The notes below the pieces were generated by a model that saw only the letters and a list, made by a program, of their open reading frames with translations, was not told where the DNA came from and made no database searches. Positions 1-13,048 of a stretch of 64,000 nt of DNA are shown here, in pieces. The stretch's first letter is position 1, and each line of letters begins with the position of its first letter. This stretch comes from Epiperipatus broadwayi (taxonomy: Eukaryota > Onychophora > Udeonychophora > Euonychophora > Peripatidae), in contig JAQFVV010000512.1 of assembly GCA_028023455.1 (NCBI GenBank), positions 372,001-436,000 of the forward strand, in the 5' to 3' direction. A program made the translations under genes and the position numbers.

Positions 1-719
1 AATTGGCCAACTCACAAACCGAAGACAAAGCCTATTGTTAAAACATATTCGCCTATAATATTAAATTCAACTCAGATACGTTTATAAAAAGTATATTACT
101 AATTTTTCAGGTTATGAAAGAGAACAAAAGTTCTTTCAAAAATAAATTGCTATTTATTTATTATAAAATATATTCAATTTTGGCAAATATAAAGCGAATG
201 CCTAAACAAAAAAGTGCTGACGCAAATGCTTTTTTTCAATTTTACGATATCAAAAAGTAAAGATTTCTTTTTGCTAAATCTTAAATATTTTTACTAAAAT
301 CTTCAATATTTTTCGAAAATAATTTTGTTTTTTTGGTATATTTTTTAAAAAACTAGTTTAATTTCTCAAATTATATTTTTTTAATACTTAAATTGCATTC
401 GAAATGAAAATCTCAGCGTTTTTCTTTATTTTCTTTGATCAGGCGGTTTCTTTGTTCTTTCCAGCCAATCAGAATGTCTTTTTCGGCTGAGAGCTCACTG
501 ACAACCAATCACTGACAATGTTCTTTCTTTGTTTAGTTTTAAATGTGGTTTTTTTGATTTTTTACTTGTAAAATAATTCAGAAGAGGGCACCATCTTACA
601 GAACTTTTAAAAACCTAATCAATACCTGTCAAACGAATATTCTAGCATAAGAACTAGCAGAGTTAGAGTGACGTCAGATGTCGACGAGATGCCTCATAAG
701 AGGCGGTTGAAGAATTAAA
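1..719. other. AT-rich sequence, no gene seen
   Basis: No ORF, RNA gene or repeat that I can support. Poly-T and poly-A tracts are frequent. The only longer GC-richer patch (about 430-530) shows no recognisable motif. Confidence 0.6.
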
Positions 720-732
720 TGGCTGTGATTTT

Positions 733-834
733 TTTTCCTGTGTCATATCATTGGTCAGGAAATGAACCTGCTAATCCAGGACAACTGCTTTTAAGGCAGC
801 TGTGCTGACCTCTCGACCACCAATGCTTGACAAC
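733..834 (-). mobile_element. tRNA-derived SINE (class II, Leu/Ser-like head)
   Basis: A 102-bp retroposed element lies between perfect 13-bp direct repeats TGGCTGTGATTTT at 720-732 and 835-847, which I read as the target site duplication. On the minus strand it has a 9-nt leader, a tRNA-like body at 825-749 and a short tail ending in an A-run. The body has a perfect 7-bp acceptor stem (CATTGGT with ACCAATG), an A-box-like TGGTCGAGAGG, an anticodon stem-loop with loop CTTAAAA (anticodon UAA by position), a long variable region as in Leu/Ser tRNAs, and a B-box-like GGTTCATTTCC. The element has almost nothing beyond the tRNA head, so a retroposed tRNA pseudogene is the alternative. The perfect duplication suggests a recent insertion. 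Confidence 0.8.
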
Positions 835-896
835 TGGCTGTGATTTTAAACTTAGTTATTGTAATTAATTTATGTATTTTTTTAAACTAACTTTAA

Positions 897-898
<2 letters not shown>

Positions 899-967
<69 letters not shown>
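899..967. repeat. (TA)n microsatellite
   Basis: About 34 uninterrupted TA units. Confidence 0.95.
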
Positions 968-971
<4 letters not shown>

Positions 972-1329
972 TATTTACAGTACAATTATTAATATCTAAA
1001 TGACATGTGAGATTAAAACCCATAACACTGTACAATAATTATTTAAAATTCTCTCTAACCAAGCATACGTTAAAATTTACCAAGTTTAAATAAAGCGGCC
1101 GTTTATGCCTGTACTCTCCTTACATACATAAATGCAGAACAGCTGCTCGAAAAAATTTGACTTATGTTTGGTTAAAAATATTTTAAATATGTCGAAGTGT
1201 TGACTGATTTTAATGATATATATATATATATATAATTAGAGAAAATTTAAACCCTGACTTTCAAGCTTTCTTTAGTCATCGATTCCATCTTATAAAACTA
1301 ATACATATGATCCCTTATATGTAAATAAG

Positions 1330-1762
1330 ATAAATTATGTACAATATAATATTTGATGCTGAATCAGCATTCATCAGTTGGTCTAGATCATAATCTTTCA
1401 TGCATATACATAATTAGTGTATGGTTTATATTAAGATAGCAAATCTACAAGCATTAATGGACAGGCTTCAATGTTCGCCAGTCTCAGACTCTTCAGCCAT
1501 TGATATTACTGAAAAATTTGATGATGGTGTGCTCAAAACCTTTGTTTGTCAATTTTTGTAATATCATGCCCATGTTGACCATAAGTCAATCTGACTCCTC
1601 CTATGTATGATACAACAAAAAATTGGCATACAAGGGCTTTAAACACTCTATCAGCAGATATGTAATGAAATGGATGACTGAAAAGTTGGAGAGTGGAGAA
1701 TTTTTGAAGCCTGTCTATTAAAGTTTTAAGATATGTTCTCTTAATATAAGCTGAGCTCTAAT

Positions 1763-1835
<73 letters not shown>
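1330..1835. mobile_element. Dispersed repeat family W, inverted copy
   Basis: The copy has two parts in opposite orientation. On the minus strand a hammerhead-like core at 1381-1342 follows a segment that reads toward it from about 1500. On the plus strand, 1665-1766 repeats the same kind of segment, with GAAGCCTGTC then TTAATATAAGCTGAGC, and runs into (TA)n at 1767-1835. Related copies are at 31.0-31.5, 35.25-36.3, 52.9-53.0 and 63.34-63.66 kb. In the 36-kb copy the same (TA)n tract sits just upstream of the ribozyme-like motif, so it appears to be part of the element. No coding capacity was seen. Confidence 0.6.
1342..1381 (-). ncRNA. Hammerhead-ribozyme-like motif, W copy 1
   Basis: Read on the minus strand: CCAA, CTGATGA, stem II ATGCTG-loop-CAGCAT (six perfect pairs), then CAAA in place of the canonical GAAA, then a region ending ATTG that could form a short stem I with CCAA. 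The outer stem II pair is A-T here and G-C in the 52.9-kb copy, a compensatory change. G12 is replaced by C, so this copy is probably inactive. Confidence 0.45.
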
Positions 1836-1837
<2 letters not shown>

Positions 1838-4800
1838 AGCCTTCCCCCAATACCAATTCTACATCTCCTATGAATAAATATCTGGGGCATCAATTTTTAT
1901 TAATAATAGAATAAACTACTAATCTGACTACTTTGAGTCACTATCGAGACTCTTAGAATAATGTCCAACTACAGCATAGGTCAGTGTGGGGGGGGGGATA
2001 GAGTTCCATAATATATAAAATGCAAATAAAATACAGGAGGAAATATTATGAACCAATAAGAATAAAATATCTACTTGGTTTGCAATAAATAAGTAGTAGA
2101 AATTGATAAATTTTCATCCATTCAAACTGATAAGTTATAGTTCAAGTTTATCTTCTCCCATCATCCAAATGCACTTATGACTAACCATGGTAATACTTTC
2201 ATAGGTCGAAATAAAGATATGATACTAATCAGCTGTTACTGTAGATAAGTTTAAGTGAAAGGAGACAAAAATATAGCACTAATGACCTTTTACTGTATAA
2301 TAAATTTACATTAAATGAAACAATGATACAGCAATAATCAACATTTATTGTATGATAAGTTTAAATTAAATGACTAAATTATTATCTACTTTGAAACAAT
2401 AAGGGAGATCTCAGAGTTTTATTACATAACTTATTTAAAAATTCATACTATAGAATAGCTACCAGTTACCATCATAAAACTGAGTATTTTTCTAATTAGA
2501 TAGCAGTTAAACAATGAAAGAAATAGGGTATCTTTTTATTTCAAATCCATATCCAAAGAATAACTAAGTACATAAACTTTCCCAGAAATTAATCAAACAA
2601 TTAAACATTTCTTATAATGTTTGAATCAAGAAAATAATATGATCAGATTTGAACATATTCATTACTAAATTCATGAAATAGCGCAATTATATCACATTGC
2701 ATATGTAGGTGTAGAAACTAAAAAAATGAACGCATGTAAAAGAACAATGCTTAACAAAGTTTAACATAAATTAAACATTTATTACATTATGTAACCAAAA
2801 TAAATACTAATCAATTTATATTAGGATTAGAGTTTCAAAGTTTATTGACTAAATTTATCAATTGTATCTCCTAAAGTTACAAATATATCTTGCAGAACTT
2901 GATTTCTGATGTTTATATATATTTTTCTTTTTTTATATTCCAGATTCATAACTCTATTTTATTACACACTCCTGTAACATAAACTGTCAAAATGAAGTAA
3001 TACCTTTACATCTTTATTTCGAATATATACATGCTATCAGCCAATTCTAATATCCCTTGTCAACTAAACCAATGCTGGGGTAATGAAACAATGCAATATG
3101 GATCTAAAAGTATGAGTTAGAGAGTCACACTGTCCTTTATGAATTACTTGAACAATTCTATTAACTAGCTACATTTTTTTCCCTTTATTTGTTTACTCAT
3201 TCAAAATGAGAATGAATCATTTTGAGGATTGGGTGATTTAAAATTTAAAATAAGTTAGTATGATATGATTTGAAATATCTACCCAAGACTTACAAATCTA
3301 GTGATAAATTTCTTCCATCTCTTTAGAATCTATAGTATTTTGTTCATGCTTCTGTATTATTCTGCATGTTATAATATAATTAAGAGAGCAACATCCCATC
3401 AGTTTGCTTATGAAATTAAGAGATAAAATATAATATGGATAATTCCTTAGACCAACCAATGACTTTAACATCACTTCTGCTCTAGATTCTCCATAAAAAT
3501 ACTAATCCTACCATTTATTTTAATTGACAAACTATATTACACATAGCTATGACTATATAATGGAAAAACATTCCAAATTGACACATGATGGACAAGAAGA
3601 TCTTCTTAATTCTACTAATCTAAACAACAAAATATAGTGACTCCCTAACCAAACTCTGAGGTTCAATATTGGTGTGAACTCAGTATCATCACTGAAAACA
3701 AGGGAAATACACTACTTCACTTCATATAATATAATCATCATAATGCAAAAATGCTTAATCTAAAAAATATGATCAACTCATGATAAGTATTCAAATAAAA
3801 TAAAAGAGAGTTTTCTCAATCCCTGACAATATAATATATAACCTCAACAATTTCTTTTCTCATTTGTAGATAAATTCCTAATTCTTTCATCTCTTTTGGC
3901 ACATTACATCATCTGAAAATGATAAGGAAAAATACAAGTCATGTGACTATAAATTTAACAATAAATCACACAAAACAGGCACACATCTGCATAACATGTA
4001 CAAAATAATTTCAAATCATATTTAATATGTAAATATTATACCAACATTAACCAATAAATTGAAAATAAATATTTAGTTTATGACAAATTATAAATGCTTC
4101 AAATTTTTAGATATAACAATTGTTATTAAATATACTTCATCATCTCTAACAATGCAAAGATAAAACAATATTTTTATGTTACCCCTCTTAAAATTATCTG
4201 CTAGCTTCATAATAACAAATGAATACTTCTATCACTAACATAAGCATATAGAGTACATATACATAAAAAAATCATATCAAAATAACAATCAATTACCCAG
4301 TATAATACTTTTCATATTATATGTATCTGAGATGATCTTGGAGCAAAAGAAAATAATAAAAGAAAACAACATAAAGACAAATATATTGATCTACCTATCT
4401 ACAATACACCATCAACACAAAGAAATGATTAAACTTTCTTTATCTAGAAAATGAAAGTTCATTAGTACAGTCTATAAATAGTGTCTCTTGGACATATATG
4501 AAGATAATGATAATAATGACAAATGAATAGATTTTAGTAGACATATAAACAAACTCCTGCATGATGAACAATACACATTTTGGATCCAATTAAAGAGCAG
4601 TTTCCAAAGTTCTTAGGAAATAGCTAATTGTATTGCTGACAAATAGCATGTGAAGTATTCAACATATTTTCTTTTCATAATGACAAATTACATTTACTGC
4701 TGCAGATTTCTAGTAATGTTTTATCATGTAATTAACTGGTGGTTTTACCATTTTATAACTCAGCACTCATTTTTGCAAATTTTAAAAGGAGCATTAGTTT

Positions 4801-7800
4801 TCCACCAACTAACATTGACTATAATTACATTTATCAAAGTATTCATAATTCTTTATAAAAGGCCATCCATTAGGCAATTAGTTAAATAATTTATGACATT
4901 CACTTAAGTCTACATAATTCTTTAAATGACAATATATTTTAGTGATATATTAAGTATCAATGAGAAGAACAATAAAAATGTACACATGTAATATCCATGC
5001 ACTTCCACTCATGTTAAGTTATAAGCACATTTAATAGAGGTTAGTTGTCCATTAATTTAATATAAGTCATGCATTTAATTCTTTCATCCTAAAAGATATG
5101 AATGGTTGGATAGAATTCTCGCCCAATAGTAATTTGTGGCATGCTACACTAAGTTAGACATACACACCCTTCCATTTGAGTTTTACTTTTCTATAGCCAA
5201 AATAAATTTTTAATCTAGAGTTTCTTAAAAAGTTCAGCATAATTTTTTGTATAAAATAGCAAAATTCATAGTTATGTTCTTTCATTAATACTAAAGATTT
5301 AGGTTAGATAAGTTTAAACTTGAGCTATAGACACACCTATGCATTTAAATGACCATGTTAAATCTAAAGTTGGTTACTTGAAAACATAAGGTGATATACA
5401 TTGTTGAAATTGATTATGTTCTCATCCTTTTCTTTATATTCCAAAAAAAAATTTTTTAACTAGATTCATATAAGAAAATAATACTTAAAGAAAAGTTGTA
5501 CTTTTGAATATAAATTGAATATTAACCACTTGATTTGGAAGAAGAACCACATAGAAAGAAAGGATTGTCCTAAAACAGATTACTTTCTAGTCTATATTAT
5601 TTTTTGTTACAATTATTGCTTAGATATTCACTTCTTCCCCCAATCAAGAGGTTATTCCCCTCAAAGGTCAACTTCAAGAAGGTCAACCCCACCTTTTTCA
5701 CTAAGATAATTAGCTGGAAATATTCAACAAATCTTTTCTCTTGGAGAGAGAAAAAAATTATTCTGACCTTTAAATGATATTAAATCAAATTGAATAAAAA
5801 TATTCTTTACACTTTTAAAAATGAAATAAAAATATCACTCAGAAAATAAAATAATTGATAGTGTCAATTGATCTGTCTAACAACCTACTGGTCTGACTAT
5901 CCATTAATCACTTAAAATGTATTTAAATTGGTTACCAAAGATATTTATTATAAATTTAAATATTTCACTGTAAAACATAATATTATGTATCATAACTAAG
6001 TACATGAGTGAAAGATGAAGTTATAAGATGGGACAAATATACATGCACCCATATATGCTGTACTATAAATACTAAGCCAATCTGATCAAAATAGAAGCCT
6101 ATATTGCCATGAGTCAAATATACTGTATTAACTATGCTATGGACTGGAGTATCAATGAGCAAATAAACCAAAAAATCACTAAACAAATAACAAACACTGT
6201 CTCATAGACAAATAAGACAATCTGTATGAACTCAACTTATACAATAATTAACAGTTTCTGTGACAAGCCACCCCCTTTTTATCATTAAATACCCATCAAA
6301 AAAAGACTAAATGTCTTCAAACTTCTAAATAATATCTATAAGTAACTTTCTAAGCAATGTTATGGATTATTACTGAATTTTTTTTTTTTAAATTTCATGT
6401 TATTTTACTTTTTTTAGCTAAATGCAATTAGTTATACAAATATAGAAGTGATAATAAAATTATTCACGAAAATTTTTGAATATTTTTTGAATTTTTTTTT
6501 ATATTACATCTAATGCATATTTTTGATGGATGATACATCTAGAGAAACAATCTAGAATAGAACAAGTAATTACATTTTATAAATATGATTTTTGTGTTTA
6601 GAATACACATCAACACACACATATATTTTTTATCGAAAGTAATACCAAGCAAGATGTATAAAGTATATTAGTTATATTATTTATTGAGCCCACTTATTTA
6701 GTAATGAACCGAAATAAATATAAATATATTTTTTTATAATATCAGCATTATCATGATAAAAGTTATTTAAGCAATTGAATATAAACTGATAGACATGTAT
6801 AGGAATAAATGTGACTTCTATTGTTTATGTTTATTTGCGTATGTTTTATGGAAACATATTATAATATAATTAAATTGGACAATATATTTTTAATCTATAA
6901 ATGTATCTGTGATATATTATTGGTAATATTATTGTGAATATTTTTTATGGAATATATAACAAGTTCTAAGTCGGAATGAAAGCTTAGGTACTTAGATTTT
7001 ATTATTTTGTTATTTTTTTGGGGGGGAGGGGTGAATAAATATGTAATTATCCAAGATTCTTTCATTGTAAATAGTGTACATAGTTTATTTATTGAAAGTG
7101 CTACAATAAAAATTTGTTAAATTTGTTTTTTTATTATAAATTTTTGTGTTATATCTATTTGTTTTACAACATGCACCCATGGTTTTAAGATAGATAAACC
7201 AAACATAAATATTTGCACAGTATAAATATGATTATTTATTTGAAGAACTGTAGTGTTTTCTTAATATGATTTATTTGAGAAATTTCATTTTTCAATATGG
7301 GCATAAATTAATCAGATAATTTTTTATACAGAATTATAATATTATTCATTGCCACATATTCTCAGATTATCAGATTAAACCACATATTTTATTTAAGATG
7401 CCACATGAAAGCTAAAGATTATATTATATTATTTATTATTATTATTATCGATAAAAACCAGATGAAATTGAATTATACATTAAAGATTATTATTATTATT
7501 TATTATTAGTTAGGTATAGTTGAGGGTGATACAAAATCCCTTATCATGCTTGATTACATAAGATTGTAAATTGAGTGGTTAGTTTAAAGAACCTGAGATT
7601 ATTATAATTATATTATTTTGAATAAAGAGATTAGGATTTATTTATTAACATTATATTTAATTGATTATTATTTTAAAGTCATAAGAATTCTATAAATTAT
7701 TATTATTATTTGAAATAATAGGGGGAGGGGGATAGTATTCTTATGCCATTGAGGTGGTATCCTGTGGGAGTTTGGCTCGATGTAATTCATATTGCCATTT

Positions 7801-8042
7801 CTACTTCACTTCATTGTCTCGTGATTATATTAATATTTTATTCATTTAATTTATAAACGGAACCATATTATTCTTTCTTATTAGTTAAAGCTAGTTGAAT
7901 AATAGATAGTATCATAGAATATCTTTATTATTGAATAGATGTCTTTTAACCAAGCGTAACTATTTATCTGAGCTAGTCCTATTTTATTATATATTTTATT
8001 TCCCGGAAGTGAGGGTACAATATATATATATATATATATATT
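1836..8042. other. Plain AT-rich DNA, no gene seen
   Basis: Six kb with no convincing coding region, RNA gene or transposon end. Short open frames here (for example 4650-4889, 5515-5709) have no recognisable domain and low-complexity AT-driven composition. Local features are a G-run near 1988-1996, a GGGGGGAGGGG patch near 7021 and scattered ATT runs at 7430-7700. It may be intronic or intergenic. Confidence 0.55.
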
Positions 8043-8375
8043 ATAATGAGCATGTCAATAACTCTTAAAAAGTTTTTCATGATATCCCTATTCTCAGACA
8101 GTTTCTAGCTCTGGCTTTTGTCAGTGGTGTGCTAGAATATTCAAGTCTTAGATTTAAAATACCAGATCAAGGCCAACATTTTATCTAATGGTTAACTATT
8201 AAGTAGAGAAACTGCACTTTTTTGGCATCCATATATCTTCAAATCCAGCTATGTAACTTAAATAGCTATTAGGGATGAACTAAATTCAGATATACTATAT
8301 ATTAAAGGCTATTGTCATGATCTTTATATAACATTTGTAATATAAGCTTATTAAATTGTCATGTGATATGTGATT
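8043..8375. repeat. Decayed copy of the 26.8-kb inverted-repeat element
   Basis: The start (GAGCATGTCAATAACTCT and following bases) resembles the terminal repeat of the element at 26814-27312, and the end (TTGTAATATAAGCTTA then TGTCATGTGATATGTGA) resembles sequence inside and just beyond that element. Similarity was judged by eye. No ORF. Confidence 0.4.
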
Positions 8376-8930
8376 TAATTTTCTTGCAATATATATATAT
8401 ATATAAGACTAAGTGATTACATTTTGAAGAAGTGTCTTTTTAAATGCAAAAGCATTTACAGTTTACTATTTTTATAGAATACTCTCTATAAACATTTGAT
8501 AGTGTTTTTTCTAATATAAAAATTTAATAGATATCTCCACATATTAACATATTTCAAGAATGGCATCTTATAAAAATTATTACTTTATAATATGTAACTG
8601 ATTAGAGAAACAAACTATTTTAATAAGAAATATGTGAAAAATTATGAACTTTAGTCTGTATTAATATCTAACAATGATTTTGTTTGTTATGAAAGTATAA
8701 CACATATTTCTCCACATTAAAATATTTTAATAATATCTATTAAAATTTATTATTTTAAATATATATATATAAACAATGTCAACACAACTTTCATATTTAA
8801 CCAAACTAATAAAATATCAGCTATCTGTTGTCAAGGCAATACTATAATTAGGAAGTAAATGAATTGCATGTATTCTATTGGTTGGTTTAAACATCAGATC
8901 TGCAGTAATACAACTTATAAATAATATCAT
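8376..8930. other. AT-rich sequence, no gene seen
   Basis: Short (TA)n patches at about 8390-8404 and 8758-8771. Nothing else recognised. Confidence 0.5.
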
Positions 8931-8934
8931 ATTT

Positions 8935-9105
8935 ATTTTTTCTTGGTATATCTACTTTGGTACTAGAGAAATGATGCAATGTTGCTAAACAGGAGTATAA
9001 TACATATGCTTTGAAAGAATACTAGATTATTAAATAAAGTTAAAAATTGTTGAACAACATTCCAAATCCCTTTATTTATATGAATCATATTTACTCTTGT
9101 ATTTT
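8935..9105 (+). repeat. Direct repeat flanking the solo LTR, left copy
   Basis: About 170 bp that recurs at 11279-11455 on the other side of the LTR. Shared anchors are TTTTTTCTTGGTATATCTAC, GCTTTGAAAGAATACTA and CCTTTATTTAT. Identity looks near 75-80% by eye. Confidence 0.7.
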
Positions 9106-9188
9106 AAATAAATCTTGTGTTAAGATTTGTAAAGATCTTTACTGTTGTTTTTCAGGCCCATGGTCTTAAGATTATAGCCTTAATATAT

Positions 9189-11214
9189 TTTAACGGTCAA
9201 TGAAATTGTCTTAAACGTATCTGCACTACACGGGCACCATCTAGACATTTGAACCGAGAAAAATTTATATAGTAGGCAGATACATAAGTTAAGATTCAAA
9301 AAAAAAACTTTTATATATATTATTCTGACCATTTGCCCAAGGTCACTAGCTCATAGAGTAGCAGAGATTTTAAACATTTTTATAAGTTTTAATAGATTTC
9401 TATTCTCAAAGTATATATTAAATATTTAGAAAAATAAAATAAAAGAAGCCACTGCCAGTAATTAACACACAAATAGATTTTTATTAACACACATTTAAAA
9501 TTGAGAAATAAATTTATTTTTAGATTTTAACATTAATATTTTTTAAAATTTAAATTACTATTTCAAATAGATCGCACAGATGGATATTTAAATTATATTT
9601 TACTTTAGCATGTCGAGCATAGATAGTCTACATAGATTTTTTTCACTTAAAAACTTATCGAAACATTCATTCAATCTCAGACTAAAAGTTCATAGCCAAC
9701 CCAATGTCAGCTTCCAGATATATATTTGCAACCAATGCAATATGAAGATGCTAGCATAAACCACACAGACAGGAATGTGCATCTGACAGCATGATATTAT
9801 TTGAAGGAAATGATCCATGTCCAGAACAGGAAAGTGCATCTGCCTGACTAAGGAATCATGTATATAATTATTTTTAAAGAGTGCTACATATGGTGGAGAG
9901 CGGTCTTTCTGCTGACTTATAAATCCCTGTCCATAGAGCTAGAAGGGGTTAATGGTGCAGGAAATACATCTGCAAACATTGCAACGATATGACTGCTTCT
10001 TTGGGGTCGTGCATTCAGGTGGGCATGTTGCTCTGTATGCTAAACACATTTTACACTACATTAATATAAACACCCATATATCCTTCCACCAGCATCGATC
10101 TAACTACGAAACAAATAGCCTGAAATTAAAATCCCTTAAACTAAACATAAACGAATTTAAACATAGTTATTAATCCGTATCCATGCAGCTATCTACACCC
10201 AATTTTAAATTTAATACATTTTAGTTAAAACAGAATAGAAATAAATAACCTAGTTAAATACAAACAAAAATAATTAAATTTTAAAAAATGAAAATGATTC
10301 TAATAGCAAACGTATATAAAAACAAATATTTATAATTGATTTAGAGTTCTATTCTTTGTCAGATAAGAGTATATTCATTTATATTTCTCTTTTTTTTGGA
10401 TTGATTACTTATTGACGTTATAAGGTAATTATTTAACAGAAAGTTCAATTGGTAAAAGTTTATACTTTACGGATTCTGATTTTGAGGTCCATCTTCGTGA
10501 TCACTTATTTAGATTGTTTGTTCTTCCTTTTTAAAAATGAAACCGCTACTTGCCATTCCTTTTTGGTCCCTAACTGTCATAGGGAGGTCTCAGCTGGTTG
10601 TCCGAAAATTAAATTTGTTGTAGACTTCCACATCGTGAAAATCTGTAATATAGCTAGTTATAATGACATATTTATAGTCAGCTCTCAGATAACAATTGTA
10701 ATAATAATCTGGCTTTTATATTTTTATTAGTCTCTTATCATCCAATCTTTGGATTCAACTGGCAAGACATCACTAATCCTCTGGTGTTTCAATTACTGTC
10801 CGTGCTGACATTTCTGGTGTTTGCATTGGTCATTTAATTTCTTTGTACTCTCTTATCTGACCATTTAATTTATTTTAAATGCTTCAAGGGCTAGTTTGCT
10901 TTTGAACAATCATTTAATTAATAAGACAATCATTTCCATTTTCTAAGATTATAGAAATCAACATTATTTCTATTTCCAAAAATATCAAATCTTTATATCT
11001 TTACTTTTTTTACAAAAAAAATACTTTCAAATATTTTTATTTTTTAAAATAGTTTTTAAAGTTGTCCATCATGCGATCTATATATACGTTAAACAGTTTT
11101 TAAATTTCAGTTTTTAAGTTTTTTTTTTTTTTCTTTTTAATAAATTAATTTTTATTTATGATCTTTTTATTTTCATTTTAAAAATAATGTAACGGAATAT
11201 TATATTCCGTTACA
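9189..11214 (-). mobile_element. Solo LTR, family 1 (gypsy-like), copy A
   Basis: A 2.03-kb repeat that matches 41642-43699 along its whole length. It is bounded by 4-bp direct repeats ATAT (9185-9188 and 11215-11218). Its ends form a short inverted terminal repeat, TGTAACGG at the 11.2-kb end (read on minus) and CCGTTAAA at the other, as expected for TG...CA LTR termini with one mutated base. The end at 11188-11214 is a near-perfect palindrome with arms TGTAACGGAATAT and ATATTCCGTTACA. No internal region or second LTR is next to it, so it is a solo LTR left by recombination. Strand is inferred by analogy with the LTR element at 19-26 kb, whose LTR starts with a similar hairpin. ORFs inside (9952-10173, 10449-10730) show no domain. 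Confidence 0.65.
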
Positions 11215-11278
11215 ATATATTACTCTAATTTATCATATGTTTATTATTTTTTTTTATAGTGACCTATTACAAATAATA

Positions 11279-11455
11279 GCAAATTTGTTTTTTCTTGGTA
11301 TATCTACTTTGGCAGTAGAGAATATATGTAATGTTGATAAATATGAGTATAAGACTGATGCTTTGAAAGAATACTAAATTATTAAATATAGTTAAAACTT
11401 GTAATACAACTTTCCAAACCCCTTTATTTATTTGAGTCCTATTTATTTTAATTTA
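11279..11455 (+). repeat. Direct repeat flanking the solo LTR, right copy
   Basis: Partner of 8935-9105. A second short direct repeat, TAATTTATCATATGTTTATT, occurs at about 11227 and 11452. The LTR therefore lies inside an older local duplication. Confidence 0.65.
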
Positions 11456-13048
11456 TCATATGTTTATTATCATTCTTACAAGAACCTATGCATATTTATT
11501 TTTCTATCATATTTCTTCATGATGTGTCGACAATACCTGGATCAAATCTATGACAAAGTTTCTTTTTGTAAGTATAAATTCTTATGCATCCTTTGAATTA
11601 ATTTTGCTCTTCTTCTCACAAGTAAATTCTATTTCTTTCTCATTATTATCCTATATTGATCTTCCTGTTTTAAGTTTTTTTTTTTTGTATTTATCATTTT
11701 ATTACATACAATCCATACAATTTAATTTTACTGTAAAATGTGTCTGATTATTTAAACTTTAATAAATTATTCATAATATATTAAGTCTGTTTCAAAATCA
11801 ATAATTTTGAACTTTTTAAAAATATCTTAAGATATAATTGAAAACTTTAATATCTATTTTTTTTTTAGATTATAGACTAAAGAGCTGTATCTTATCATCT
11901 CCGTTGTTAATGAAATTAGTGATATTATATTATCTTCCACTTAATCATACAGTTCTTACTTTTTATATAATAGTGTCTTATCATTCATGTTGTATATAAT
12001 TTACTATATAGTCTATTGTCTTTTATAGTACATCTATGAACAATTATTCAGATAAAAACCTTGTTCGAATATGTATATTAAAAATTATATTTGCGCATTT
12101 AGATATCCTTCTATTTTATATATATATATTTTCATTTTTCATAATTAATTTTACAAATATTTGAAATCTATTAATCATAATTATACAAGATTGTTTTAAT
12201 GATTAATGGTATTAGAAAAAAAATCCTATAAATATATCTTTTTCCAATTTGTCTTAGTATTATTGTATGCAATTTTAATAAAACTGTCAGATTAAGATGT
12301 TATATAGCAGTACTTATGGATTCTTAATGCGTCAATCTAATTAAGTTTTATGACTAATTGAACTGCTTTTTATGAGTTTTTATTAGAAAACATTCAAAAA
12401 CAAGACTTCAATAATAGCATAACTCTTCAGCATTTGTTTGTAAACCGCTAATCTTAAAAATAAAGTTTACAGCAATAGATTTAATATAAAAAGACAAATT
12501 ATTTTTAATGTTAATTTTCCGTTATTTGTAATAAATTAATTATTTCACAAACTCCTTTAAAAGTGAAGAGCTTGATAAAATAAGTCTATTACTTAGGCAT
12601 ACATTTTAGATAAATTAAAATACTTATAAATTCTTTATGAAAATTAGATGATTAGAGTTTAAAATAATATTGATATTTATTGCATTTTATAAACGATATA
12701 TGTCGAATTGATATACGTTTTCGCTTTCTCTCTCTTTCTTTATATATTTATAAAATTTTCTTGAATTAATTTATGTATAAAATTATTTCATAAAAATTAC
12801 GATTTTCTTTTAGGTATTTGTTTCATAATCAAACTGGTTAACCATTCAACATTGGTCAGTAAAGGAATATATCCTTATTCATAACTGACATTAAAACTAG
12901 GAAAGAAAATCGCTGAAACACCACTTTGAAATTAAATATGTCAGATGAATACTGTATATCTTTTTCTTTCATAACTGTTCTGTAAAGAGCTCTCGGATGA
13001 TCTTTGTCATATATTAGGCTATTTGTTTAAAACGCTGCTTTATCTTTC
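11456..13048. other. AT-rich sequence, no gene seen
   Basis: Only AT-rich DNA with T-runs. The open frame 11550-11747 has no recognisable domain. Confidence 0.5.

Noticed and set aside
749-825. A functional tRNA-Leu(UAA) gene
   Set aside because: The cloverleaf is imperfect (T arm and D arm deviate), it is embedded in a retroposed unit with target duplications and an A-tail, and no terminator context of a tRNA gene was seen.
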